Both the position numbers and the translations under genes were made by a program. From NCBI RefSeq assembly GCF_035083965.1, contig NC_089739.1, forward strand, positions 9,412,001-9,476,000: a stretch of DNA of 64,000 nt. Direction: 5' to 3'. Origin of the DNA: Branchiostoma lanceolatum (lineage: Eukaryota; Chordata; Leptocardii; Amphioxiformes; Branchiostomatidae). Shown here piece by piece: positions 29,101 through 43,500 of this stretch (position 1 is the stretch's first letter; each line of letters begins with the position of its first letter). The notes under the pieces are model-generated. The model was not told the DNA's origin. It saw only the letters and a list, made by a program, of their open reading frames with translations, and did no database searches.

Positions 29101-31513
29101 TATGTAAAGTGTACATGCTACTGACAGCCTATGAGGCAAGTATGTTTTAGAACAAATGATAGTTACATGTATGCAAAATGCACTATTGACAAAAACAGAA
29201 TGATACAGAATTTTCAATATGTGTATTATGAAGTTTTCATGTGCCTGTTCCAATTTCTTTTCAACTTTATGCACAAAAAGGATTAGTATCAATTTAACAG
29301 AAACTAAAAACAAAAATTCAACTGTGTAATTGACAGAAACAGAATGATACAGAAAATTTTGTTACAGATTGAGAAGCAAAATAAGGAACAGCTCACAGGA
29401 AATTCTCTAATTTCATGTCTTTGGCATATACCTCTGCTAGCATGGCACTGAGACCTCCGAATTCGACATGGATATTAGACACCACATCTGATGGAATGTC
29501 GAGCTTTGAGGCCAGTTGTTCCACCAGCTTGGTCCCATCCTCTCCCTCCTTCAATGGACACCTTCCCTTGATGTATTTCACCTTCTGTTGTATCTGATGA
29601 TCAGAAATACCTGCAGACAATATGACGCAAAAATCAAACTTATGATTTGAGATTAAGTTCCAGACCTATAATGCACAAATGCAAATTGCACAATTGACAA
29701 CATCATGATGTCAAAATAATACTAGGTCTTAGCTATAGATGAAATCAAAGCTGTGCACCACATGTATATCATAAACCGTATTTTTGTTGTTAGTCAGCCT
29801 CCTTTGCTGTATGTTTTATAAATGTATTTACATGTACGTTTTGGTTGTTGTCATCGATCACTGGGTCTTGTCAAAATCTATGGCGCAGTGGCTTAAAAGC
29901 AGCAGATGCATGCACTACATAAATTTACATTGTACACAAAAAAGTAAATTGAAACACTTTTCCCCAATTGGTTCAAGATCAAAATAGGTGACTGGCTGTC
30001 AAGTGTCATAGCAAAATTCAGTGTCTGTCATTTGTGTGCACAGCAAGGTTATTATCATCATTGACAACTAAATGTGGCCAAACACCAACTTGAGTTAAAA
30101 TTTGACACAAATAGTTTCAATACGACCTAAAATGCACAAATAAAATAATAATATTCATTTACATGTACAAGTACCCCATTCTCCAATTATAAATGACTAC
30201 TGTAATAGACACATGTATCTACCTCCTGGCTTTGCCAAAGACTTGAAGAGTCTCCTTTCGAAGCCCTTTGTATCTGGGATCAGCATCTGAAAGTTGCTGA
30301 GGATCAAGGGAGTTTGCCCATCAGCCAACTTAACAGGCACAAGTTGCTGGGAGCCAACCTTCACATGCTTATTGAGCATCTCACACAAGAAAGTGGACAT
30401 CCTAAAGGAGGTTTGCCCTTTCCTGTTTTCTTTGATGTTCTTGAGCACATTTTGTGTCAAAAACACCACAGCATGGCGACTCTCTTTCAGCGACTGTTCA
30501 AAAACTTCCATTTGGTCACGCTGGCTGTGATCATATGGATCGCAAAGGGACACTTCCCAAGATTCCAACAACTTTCTGATGTTTCTGACTTGGTCTATGT
30601 CAGGATCATTCTCTTCGTACAAGAGAAGAGCATCATAAGGAAATGATGTCTCTTGGCTCTCTGCAGTTTTGTTTTCTTCCTCACCTATAGGACAAAGATG
30701 AATGACAGATTCAAAAGTACATTTTTCTATTTCATGAATGAATACAATCCAAAGACACCATGAAAATGTATTACTTGGTCTAGAAGATGGTTACTTTAAT
30801 TCATGTTAATTACCTGATTTATCTACGGAGGCTATCTATACTTTTAAGTTGACAAGAAAGTTTAGACCACTTTCAAATTGGGAAAATTGGTGAGCCAGAC
30901 AAGGATGAGAAAGACTTGTGATGTCTTACAAAGTACATGATATTCAAAACAAAAACTATGCACTGATGCTGCATCATTTACATGTAGTATTGTGGTTGAA
31001 ATAAATACAGAAGCCCAGCAGCAAAAGAAACAAAAGCACCCTCAACAGTAATACGTTCAAAAGCAAAATTGAATGTGACAATAGACTATTATAGAGAGCG
31101 GATATAGCATAAAATCTACCTTACCTATCTGTGATAGATTGTTGAATGCAGTATTCTCAACACCGTCATCGGCTGGGGGCCCAGAAACTGAGAGGAAATT
31201 TAAGCATACAGCAAAATATGTTTATCTTAATCCCATTCTATGATCGAAACATCAAGGGAGGGTGCATTGTCCACTTAAATATAAATAGGAGTTCAGAATT
31301 CTGAAGGGAACATAATCTTATCCCTCAATTTTCATATCTTTCAACTCTTTATTATTTTGTTTAAATCAACATCGCAGAAGTACATATACTAGTAGTTCAT
31401 ACAAAAACATGCACTTCTGAATTACTTTGATCTTATACAACATATCTATACACATACACACAATATGACACAACAACAACTATGACGCAGTCTCAATTCA
31501 ATATATTCCATTC

Positions 31514-31546
<33 letters not shown>

Positions 31547-34500
31547 AACTCCTCAGCAAGTGCAAGTATATTTTGTAGCAAGAGTTTTTACAGCTGGATG
31601 CCCTTCCTAACGCCAACCCAAACCCCACTGCTGGGCTTGGCACATGGGAAATATGTGTTAAGTGCCTTTCCCAAGAGAACAACGTCTGGATGCGCGCGTG
31701 TCCAGACATGTCTGGGTACTCCACTGGGGATTGAACCTGGGTCTCATTGGTTCATAGCTGGATGCTGATCTGCCACTATGCCACATAGATGCCGCCAGTT
31801 CTTCGTTGCAACCGACCAGCAGGACGTGTCCATACTCCAGGACGGGGCGGATAAGTGACAAATACACCTGAACCAGATCGGCTACACACATGCCTTGCTT
31901 AGACACAGTAATCTCAAATAATGTAGCCTGCTCAAGGCTTTTAAAACAGTAGACTTCACGTGATCCTGGAAGTCTGCAATTGTCTGTTGTACAGACGGAT
32001 AGTGTAGTGGAGAAATGAGTTATATAATCTGTTGGTCCTAACGTAACATGACCATTTAATGTCCAATTTATTCAAACCGTTATTTATCTTAAAACCGCGC
32101 GGACAGAGCCAAATGTTAAACCCATGGGCAGAAATATAAGCTCTTCTAAAAAGAAAATGCATGGTCTGTAAGTTTTTCTCCGCCTGTTTAACGCCGTGCG
32201 AGCATGTACATGTATTTATACTTGAATGGGTAATTGTGCCAGGCTTACCCATTATCGTCCGCCTCAGAAAATACATAATTGGCGAATGATTAAATGCCAC
32301 TTTCAAATTACTTATTTGAAAGAGAGAGAGAGAGAGAGCAACACCATATTACCTGTAAGTTTATAATGTCTTCACAACTGGCATCACTTTACCTTGCACT
32401 GCAATCTCTGCTTCGGAATCTTCTTTGGATGCATCAATTTCGACATCACTGGGTACTGAAAAAAAACAGAGAGAAAAAAGTTAGCATGAAAGTTCATCTG
32501 TATCTGGCAGAAATCAGTATAAAAAAGGTTCTAAGCCGTAACATCCAACACAAGGATTTGAACTTGCTATGTTGAATGTATCAGTTTAAAAACTTGTTCC
32601 ATAGAAAAGAGGTGAAATTGGGTACCATAGTTACTAAATATATTACATTTTGGCCAGCTTGGAGAAGGTGAGAAATTTCTTTGACAGTGAACAGTGACAA
32701 TTCCTGTGACAAATCTTTTGAAATTGTAGTGTACCCAAATGTTTGAGCATGGCACTGGTGCCCACAAAAGTGTATGGCATTAGCTTCTGTCTTGAACAGC
32801 ATTGGTGCAACATGATAAACTCCCAGCCACTAACATGTGCAGATAAAGTTACATGCTGTATTCTGCATAGGGATTACATTCACGGATTACAAAGAATCTG
32901 ATAAAAAATGCATCAAATATTTGGCTCACAGTCACTTGCAGCTGGCCTGTGATTCTTTGCATCAGCAAAGGCTTGCTTAAGTTCAGGGCGTGTTGCATCA
33001 TCCCCTTTCTCCTTTACCCACAGCTTTACAACCTGTTGAAAGAAAAGTAATTACCTGAGTGTGCATTTAAAAAAACATTACGTATGACAAACCTTTACAT
33101 CTGATGCACTTAGTCTAACTTTTAAAGATATCAGGTAGAGTTCTTTGTATGCAAGACTCAATGATATACTTAAAATAGATTCAGCATACAGTCATGTAAA
33201 TTCAGGTCCTGTTATTCCAGCTTTTGTAACTACAAGTACAACGGTTACTACAAGTCAGGGTTTAAGGCAGTGATTACATTCTTCAATCAAGGCTGCAAAG
33301 GCTTAAAAATCCACATTATGCAACATACATGTATACAAAACATAGAGGTGTACTAAAATACACAATTAAGTTAAAAAGGTTGATTTTGTTTACACTTGTT
33401 TCATTATGTTCCTTTAAGTTCAAATGCTTCTTAGTAAGTTCCTTACATGATGTTTTGCATTCCGTCACAGTAACCTGAATTCCAACCCTTCCAAGACAAA
33501 ATGATACCAGTTTTCTTCCAAAATTTGGCAAAAACAAAAGGAAAAGTCATACACCTAAACTTGCTAAAAATTGTGACACAGGTCAAAATGCAAAACCAGT
33601 TAAACATTTTGTCCTCAAAATTGTTGAGTTTGTGATTGAATGTTCAAATCTAAAATTATGGCTTTAACCAGTATGATGCTTTCCAGGACTTTAAAATCTA
33701 GTTTACAATAATCATTGCAACAGTTTAATGTGATATCTAATCACCACTACATGTACAATCATGATCATCTATAATTTTTTCTTTCATACCTCTTCGAGCG
33801 CCTTCCTGCTTGAGTGTCCTTCCTTGAAGAAGTTTTCAAATGTATGGACGTTCAGCCTCTCAGCTACAACAGTTACAAAGGTCCTGGCTATTACCTCATC
33901 CTTATCAAGGTCACAATCCTTAACCATTTTCATCAAGTTGTTGTATGATGAGGTTTCAGGGGGTTCTGCATCATTGAGTAAAAAAAGAGAAATGAAGAAT
34001 ATCAGTTGCGAAAAGAAAAGTGACACACTAAAGGCAGAAACCTCTTTATAGGAAGAATACCTTATCCTTCAACTCACACCAATACATTTGTAAAACAGAC
34101 AAAAATTATTTATAATTTGCTATCATAATGATAATCTTGATATTATTCTTGAAAGCCCCTTATTCAGTTAACATTTTTCCAAACTTCATTGTCACAGTAC
34201 TTCTAAGTACTTTTTTCTTTCACCACAGTAACTTTAGCTGTTAACTGTTACAGTAATGGAGAGACACATTATTCAGAACTTCTATGCATCAACAAGGGCA
34301 AAAGAAAAATGTGTAAAATCAATTGATAAATCATACCTTCCTCATCATTTTTGACTAACCCAACAAAGTGGTTGGGTTCGGCCGATTCCTCACTAAAATG
34401 CACCAGCATGATCTCCAGCATTGGTCCATTCTCAAGACCTGAGTGGAGCAAAACTTCATCATAGCCTTCCCGTTTGACCTCACAGTGCAGAAGAATGTCA

Positions 34501-37500
34501 TGCTCGACAAACCCTGCCAAAAACCGGATTTGCAGATTCCCTGTAAAAGAAATTGACAAAATTTGACAAGATCATCCAGTGGAAAATAATGCATGCACAG
34601 CAAATATTGGAATGGATAGTATTAGTCTATTACACACCCAATCCAATCAACCTCAGACTTGGATCAGCATAATTATGACTAATGACAAATAATTTCAGAC
34701 AATGCAGTTCATCTGCAGAATTTAAGCAAATCGATTAGTAAGTACTTATTTCACATGGAAAGGTGCCAGCTTTTTCGAAACTTAAGGCTGTTTTTAGATT
34801 GAAAATTGTGGCATTTTGGAAATAAAAGAAGAGATCTATACAGCGAACGATTACCAGGTCTCATGTCCAAAGGTCTGCAGTGCGTATCTCTTCATTTCCA
34901 CACTGACACAGTTTTCTATGTGAAAACAACCTTAAGAAAAAAAAGACAACTGATCCCACATGCAATTGGTAGGGTTGCTTTGCCAAATGTTGAGGTTTAG
35001 GTAAACTATGAAATAATTTGTTTGGTCATGACCTTTTCAAATCTGAGTTTTCAAGAGGTTGATACATGATTTTTGTTGGCCAATAAAACATTTGCAGTCA
35101 CCAAGACACTTTTCACCAAGAGAGAGACAAAGATCATATATGATGAACAGATCAGGACAGTGTAAGAAGTTATCTTCATCAAGGTCTACCATCCAAACAG
35201 ATGTTGTGGCTAACAAGTATACATTGTAAAGGAATGTCATTCATTGTAATGAAGGCCGAAAAATTGCATGAAAAAGAATTGCTGTGTAATGGATAATGAT
35301 AGTAATACTATATTACCTGAGTATTCTTTGATTTTTGCAGTCAATCTTGCCTCCTTCATGATAGCATGCTTCAGTATCTCTTTAGGGTCTTGCTGTTTTT
35401 CCTTTAGGAGGCTAGTGTCCTTACAATACTCATGGACAAATGCTTCCACATTTTCCTTACTCTCTGCCATTCCTTCTGCAACATACTGTCCCGAATACAC
35501 AACACTTTTAGACTATAATATATGTGAGACCTACACTCTGATAGAAAAAAAAACACAGGTATTTTACATTTTACAGGTATTTTGTTTTTGTTTGCTTTAA
35601 CAATAACTTGTGCAAAGAGGGGTTTTTGGGAAGACAATGGACTGAGTAAGAAGTGCTTTAAATTAGACATGAAGACAGACCCAAATTGAGGGATCTAAAA
35701 AAAAATCCTTCTGTCAGCATTGGCAAGATTGGGCGAAACGTAACATTGCAAATGTATGGGGTTAAACACAAAAGACATGAATCATGAATAGGTACAAAAT
35801 TGCCAAAACGAATAGAAATTGTTTTAAGAATGGCACAACTTGCTTTTTCTAACAGCAAGACTTAGTACACGTACATGTATAAATGTAGGACAGTTTGTTG
35901 TTATGACTACCACTTATTAAGTTGTTAGCAGTAAATTAGTTAAGAATATCACGACAATTATATGTACCTCCTCCAGAATATTTTTTGCATTCAGACCAGC
36001 GTAGACAGAAGCTCCCAATCGGAGAAGTGTAGCATGGTCCTCTGTGCCAGTCAACAGCAAGCTGACCGCATTGAACAGACAGTCACCATTTCCTGTGGTC
36101 TGGATTGCTGAGTAGTTTGGTGGAATGTTGTTGTACCTACTGTTTAGTCAAAAGTAAAACAAACATTTGCGAATACCAAGTTAACTATGGTAAATATTGT
36201 ACATATTTGAATCCACTTTGGGTTGAACAGCAGGTTTTTGGAGTTAACAAGGTTGCTAGAATAACTAATGTATACTATATGTAGGAACGTAATAAAGATT
36301 ACTGATCAGAATAAAGTGGTGTATCTAACTACATGTAGTAATTTCGAATCATTTATTATCAGTCAATGAGGCCATTTCTTATATGCAGTGCCAACAGCAA
36401 CCTTTATTTAGCTTAAAAACAAACAAATCTGCTGTCAATTTGAAAATTAATTGTTAATACAAACACAAAAAAGTGAAAGATCTGTGTTGTACTACTGTCA
36501 ACCATCATTCCTGTTGCCAGTGAAAAACTGACCTGACTGTTTTGACTTTTCCAGTGTTAAGGTCTTGCGCAGTCAGTTTGTTCAGACCAGGAAGGTTGAT
36601 CCTTTGTTTGATGAAGTCACAGCACTGCCTGAACAGTGCCCAATCATCTACATCCTTCAGCACTTTTAGCAGCTTGGTGGTGGAATTGGCACTGCCCTCT
36701 GACTGAAATCATAACAACAGTCAAAAATATGTCACAAGTCTCGTCGCATATTCTTCATCTTAAATCAGATATCAACCAATTTAGTAGTGGTACACATGTA
36801 GTATCCAGCATTTTGATTAAACTGCTGCAGAGATCCCTGGATTGGGATTGGCAGCAGTGGGCTATCAATTTAAAAAAGTGGAAAGTAAAACAAGGTAAAA
36901 GGTAGTCCCATAGCCATTTTAAGGGGCATTGGGTTGTTATCGACTGTGTCTAGAGCATGGTATTGGAAGGTGGAGCCCAACCCTCTCCTTCCACCTCCTT
37001 TTACCTCCCCAACTGTGTCAGCAAGGCCCAAAATACTTTTTTTGTTAATTACTTGCAAAATTGCAAGTTGTCCAAAATTTTACTTGCAATTTGAAAAGCT
37101 TGCAATATCATAGTTTGTATGTAACTGCTTTTGCTGTACATACACACTCAGCCTGACATGCATGTTGTAGCAACTTCAGAATCTATTAGCATTATTAGAA
37201 GACTAAACTGTTGAACATCTAAATACAGAGGCAGTAAAAATCTTCAAGCCAATACTAGAAGACACACACTTTTATGGATAACATTACTAAAATGAACCAG
37301 TCATTTTTTGCCTGTCTTGCCAAATATTTGGGCCGGATCTTCCGTCGGCATTGTACATGTAAGATCCACCAATATTTCTAACTTGAATTATCTTTACATG
37401 CAAATCTTGAAAATCACTTGCAAATTGCAATCTGCTCATCAATTGTACTCCGAGCCCTGACTCAGGTACCCAATTTTTATACCTGGGTGGAGTGAGGAAA

Positions 37501-40500
37501 GTCTTGTGAAGTGCCTTTCCAAAGGGCATAATGTCTTAAGCCAGGAATGTCAGGAATAGAACCTGGCCATTCAACATACAAAGTACATTAATTTTATTGT
37601 GTACCTAAAAATCTAGACATTATGAACTTAGGATCAAAGGCAATTAGGTTTTATTTCACCTGAATATGAAAAATTTCTTCAAGTTTTTCTTCCAGGAGAT
37701 TCTTCTGGGGTTCATCATTGTTGTCTGGTGGTGCTGAAGTTGGTAGTACTACAAAAATATATCTTTTTAAAGCATTTAAACACATCACAAAATCATCAGC
37801 ATTCACATTTTTTTACAAAGGGCTACTATAATTGTTCTCGATATCAATATATTCACATACCAGAGTTTGAAAGCGCAATAATCTCATATCAATACAAAAT
37901 CGAAAAATGAATTGCTTTTAACATTTTAAGTCAATTATTCAGGATGAATTTCCCTAATTCGTCTATACCTGCCCAGGGTTGAAAGGCAAGGAACATTCAA
38001 TGAGTAAAAGTAATACATGTACAATCATGTTACATACATGTACGATGTAAGGTAGGTTTTATAATAGTTTGAATTCATGAAACAACATGCTAGATACAGA
38101 TACAGATTGAACTTAAAAATAAATCAACAAACATGCAATCCTGTGTTAATCAATGCCTTACCAATGTCTTGTCGATTATCCTGACCTTGACCTCCAGACG
38201 ACAGTTCTGGCGTCTTTGGACCTGAAGCAATTCAGGTATGTTAAAATGTACAAAAGCAGAAATTCTGTCAAACAGTATGCATTTTCCATATCATGCAGTC
38301 TGCATACAGGCATAATATGTATTTAATATAAAAGCTCTGTTCCCTATTAAAGTCAGAAACATCACAATCAAGATTAGCTCAACTGTGAAAGTCGGGACAA
38401 ACCTACAATAGGATTAAGCTTCGGACTTACATTTTGCTGCTTGGGAACATTCCCTATCTGATAAAAAGTCTAAGGTCTAATTTCCCATGGGCACAAAATC
38501 GGATTGAACCCATAAACCCTTGATTCTGGGCAAAATATATGCAAAACAAACACTATGATATTGGCTACTGGGTATTGTACTTACGGTGCTCAAAAGTGTG
38601 GAAATAGTAGGGATCCACTCCAATATCTGCCAGGTTTCCTCTTGTTACAGCTTTTTCTACTGTGCCTTTGATGGTTTCCATCTCTTTCTGTACACCTCTG
38701 AAGAGAACAGTGACTTTCACGCTTCCCTCCCTGTGAAAAAGCAAAGAAAATGATAGTTCAACCTACTGTGCAAACCTGCTAGGTGCTTTATTTGGAGGAG
38801 ATTTGCAATGTTCAATATGGGCCAAGTTCTCAATGCCGCACGCCTAAAAGTTCACTAACTTTTCTAGGCGTGCTATATGGAGAACCTGGCTCGTGTTGAA
38901 CATTACAAATTATCCCCCTTCTCCAATAAACATTGGCCGCACCTAGAAGGTCTGAGCAAGCTAGTGGGAAGAGGAAGCTAATGATATATTACACTTATTG
39001 ATCGCTGCAACAGTAGTTGCAACTATGTCCATTTAATTTGAGAAATGATATTCATTCACTAGACAGTAAACATTATAAATAACTGACATCAATATAAGAC
39101 ACTGAAAAATATATAATCGGAAGCTCACTCAATCCATCAGCTTGAATCATTTGAAATAAGAGCTGCTTTAACATTATGTAGGTGTGGATTTAATATTACG
39201 GTAGGGAGAAAATGGTGGTTTTTAGTTTGCATATGAAACTTCTGTGTGGAAGACAGAACAAGCAATTTTGCCATAGCTTTAATTTTTTGGTGAAAAGTTA
39301 AAAGTAAAGTCGGATAAGAAAGCCCACTTGACCTACCGAATATCCGTGACTTCCATTGTCAGATCACGGTGTCTTGGTTGTAACAGCTTGTTTAACTGTG
39401 GTAATTTATTAATAAGTGAATAACACATTTATCTTTGAAATAAACACACTTAACAGAAAAGCTCTATGTCAACAAATATTTCCATTCTACAGAGATCGGT
39501 GGTGAAAATGTTATTCTACAGAGACAGACTGAGGTACTCCCACATTAGACTCACAAATGTATTGCAATTGTACACTAGATAGCATAAAGTGTACTGATTC
39601 AAACACTGTCTTACTGAATTAGAAAATTCTCCCTGTTGCTCACAAACTGTGTAACGTTGGGTAACATAAATTCGGGATTTTTCCGATAATGGTTGACTGA
39701 AATCAATCTAGCAGAACAATAAACCATCCTTTTTTTCTATTATTCTGTCAGTATCATGTACTATCTTTGCACTAATCATATATATGGTAGATTTTGTCTC
39801 TAGTCGTGCTGACACCATAATATTTCAACTTGAAACTACCGTCCGCCGCACGCACAATGACGGTGCTGTTGGACAGGGGGGCACATTAATTCGGGAGAGA
39901 AGATTCGTCTTGAATATCTTACCGCTAATCACATTTTATACAGCAGCTATTCGTTCCATCCTTGGCTTGAGGAGAGTGCTATGGATATAGACGTGTCCAA
40001 GTAAAAAAAATACACGAAAAACGGCCGCACCGCACACATCAGGCCTTTGCTAACATCCCGTTTGTTGAGTCGGTAGAACGTCACTCAAAGTCGATCCCCA
40101 CCGTCATGGCAACGTGTACATTATTCATGGCAAGTTAGCTGGATGCCGTAGCAATGGTTATACTACTATGTCCATGTGTTCCTTGTTGTGTTAGGAGCAA
40201 ACTTTGAGGAAAATATCGTCTTCAGTCCACTATCACACGCAACATTAAGACAAAAAAGTGTTCCTCACAAACCTTTTGTCGTCTGCTTGACGACATGATT
40301 CTGGGTAACAATATGGCGGCGGGAAAATACACGTGCCGTAGGTTGTAGCAACAAAGAGGAGTTTTGATGATTGATCACACTTAGAATCCAGTTGCAGGAC
40401 AGCAAAAGAGATTGTAATAAGTTGTCTTGTAAATAATTGTGTTTAGCAGGCAGGAGATGTGACATTTGTCTTATAAACCAGCGAACAACCGTGCAGTGTG

Positions 40501-43500
40501 AGTCTCCCACGAAGCCCCCAGACTCTGTCAATAAGGGACGGAGAGTTTTTGACGTCGCCAACTTCTAATGCATGGTTATCGAAGCTTTTCAGACAGTGTT
40601 CTGAATGCGTTAGTCTGTCAAGTTTGCATTTCTAGCGGTATTACTGATGTTGCATCTAGCACATATCCCTAAATACCCCGTTTTCGAAAAATCCTGAATT
40701 TAAGTACCCCACGAATTTATGTTACCCAACGTTACATCACTACATGCTTGAGGGTATGCATGTATGTATGTGTAGAGGTGGTGGAAAAAAGCTGACCCGT
40801 AAAGACAGTCAACACCATATGTTTACATGTGTGTGTTAGCTTGTGTGTATGCATCACAGTGTTTCTGTTTGTGATAATGTGTCTGATCTGTGTGCATTGT
40901 TTATGTGTGTGTGTGTACTAGTATTTATGTGGATGGGTGTGTATAAGTGTGTGCCTCTGTACTTGTGTGCATGAGAGCATACAGTGTATACACACCAGTC
41001 AATTAATGCTTCAAAACTCATGCTAAGTTGAGACTAAATACATTGGAACTTTAATTGTCAACAAAAGGAAGACAAGCATATCAATCACTTACCTTTTCCT
41101 TAATCATGTTGACAAGATCTCTGTTACTTGGGTCATTGGGGTCCCGTGAGGTGAAAAGAACATTTCCTATCCTTAGGGTGGCATAAAACTGACCAATGTC
41201 TGAAATATACAGAAACTACAGTTCATTTTTATCATTTTCAAGTAATGTCTAAAAGAGTTTAACTATCCGTAAAATGTAGGAAAGGCAAACAAAAGGCAGT
41301 GTTTGGGCAAAGATGCTCTGTCTTCAGTGTTTGAATAGCTTTGTGATTTAAAATGCAGACTGATGCTTTTGGGGGACCTCAAAAGCTTGTTTTGAAGCAT
41401 TTCTTGCTGTTTTTAGAGACATAATAAATGACACACCTGAACCGTAAACCTTAGCATTCGGTGATGGTGATGCATTTTTTTCTTTGTTGGTCCTTGTGGC
41501 AGGTTGTCTGATTGGTACCTCTGCCCTGCCACCTCCACCACTTCCCTCTGATGTTTTGATTAAATTACCACCGTCACTAATATTGTACTCATCTCCATGG
41601 TGATGATGCACATGGTGATCTCCATGGTATTCATTCTTAGTATACGATCCATAGAAATAATTAACTGTTCCTTTGTTGTTATGTATATCAGCAGAGGCAG
41701 CATCACTTCTTTCAGGGTTTGTCTTCAAGTTGTCCTTTTGATTTGAATTTCCTACAAATAAAAAAGAAATTAAAAATAGATATAAAACAAGCATGTAGAA
41801 TATGAATCAAAAGGTTCTGGGCCTCATACAAACACATTGTGCCTCCTTGTGCAGATGTATGATTGTATATCTAATATTCATTTCCTAAAATTCCAATAGA
41901 AAGTCCAGATATTTTCAAAGTTTTTAACCTTATCTTGCTGCCTACACCCACAAGCAAGCAGCTAGCCTAGCAGGTGGGAGGTTAATTTGGCCCTATTTGC
42001 CTTCAAAACTATACTGCCTGCTTTGACATCCTTGTACTCGTTAGCTAGAGGTTGTCATTTATCTACAGAATCTGATACATTACTTACTATGTACACACTC
42101 TGCAAATAAACATGAGACCTTATGCTGTACAAGTATTTGTTAGTTAACAATATGAAATTATTTCAAGTACATGTACATGTATGCTATGTTTCAAAACATC
42201 CATGAAGTCAATTTTTTATCTCTCTTGCAACACATTTGGGGTCACCAAAGGAATCATAATTCATCAAGTTTGTTGGATGTTATCATCATGGTATTATACT
42301 GATTAATGATTATTGCTGTACATGATGTACACTGTAACGTTAACACTCTAAACAAAAATGTAAATCTAATGATGACAATGAACTACCATCACACCATGTG
42401 GTTCAGCATCAACGTCACATCCCAGACCATCCACCTTGACTTTTCCTGCAATCTCATCTTCATCAGTCTCAGAGTCTGTAGATAATGAATTTACACCATA
42501 TGCATGGGTATAGAATTATAAGTCCATATTACATATCACTCACATTATATGTATATCAGATATTTCAACATTTCAGCATATCCCCTTGCTCTACAGACAT
42601 ATGCTCTAAAGTGAATATTGTCATAAGAGGTAAACACTTGATAAAATTGAATTGAAAATGTATCAGAAACAGACTGAAAATCTGATATTTCATAGCAGAA
42701 TCTCTTTGAAATTTCTGATTTAAGGCTTACAATTGGATATTATCAACATTCATTGAGTAACAAGCTAACATATACCTGTACCAGGACTTGCTGTAGCAGA
42801 CAACAAAGGAGTTTTGCTGGTTGGACTAGAGACATCTGCAGTGGAGAAAAACATGTACATCACAGTTACACGTACTTTCAGACTGAAGACTTTTTGTGAC
42901 TGACACATATATGACAAACTAAGCATCTATGCAGCATCAATTATCCATTTCATGCATAATTATGGTGAAGATGGAAAACAATAAAGACTGGTTCCAAATG
43001 GCATTTCAGCATTGACTATTTTCCTTGATGGCTTATTCTTGTCCAACTCAAACCTAATATCTGAACATTCCAAATTTGTATGACAATGAGACAAAACTTT
43101 TCGGACATTCCAAAATTAGTCAGATAACTTTGTGGATATGTAAGTTGTGATAGACATCTAATTCCAACAATGAAGTAATAATATTGCCAAACTCCTACCT
43201 GGGGTGTTCCCAACAGTGTCTGGAGCAGGTGGAGATTGAAGAGGTATTTCTTCTTCCTCTTTCTTTCTTTCTGCTGCTAAAACAAACAAAACAGAAAACA
43301 AACTTTACTGATTTTGTTTAAAAATACACATAAAAACACACAGTACAATGCATTCAAAATCATGCATGTATAAGCAACATATGTTATAAAATAGATACTA
43401 CTGGCCACAGAGAACTTTTCAGTCTGAAATCTGTATACTAAAAACATATACTTAGACTTGCGCCTTGCAAAAATGTATAGTTTGTGAATGAAACGTTTTC

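Noticed and set aside
35037-35240. Possible extra OTU exon on the minus strand (SVWMVDLDEDNFLHCPDLFI)
   Set aside because: Exons 35317-35512 and 34337-34540 already join in phase within a continuous OTU pattern. This segment ends in a stop and lacks a convincing donor.
39784-40561. Reading frames on both strands within 39784-40561
   Set aside because: They lie inside the terminal-inverted-repeat element, lack ATG or splice support, and show no known domain. The flanking exons splice across them in phase 0.
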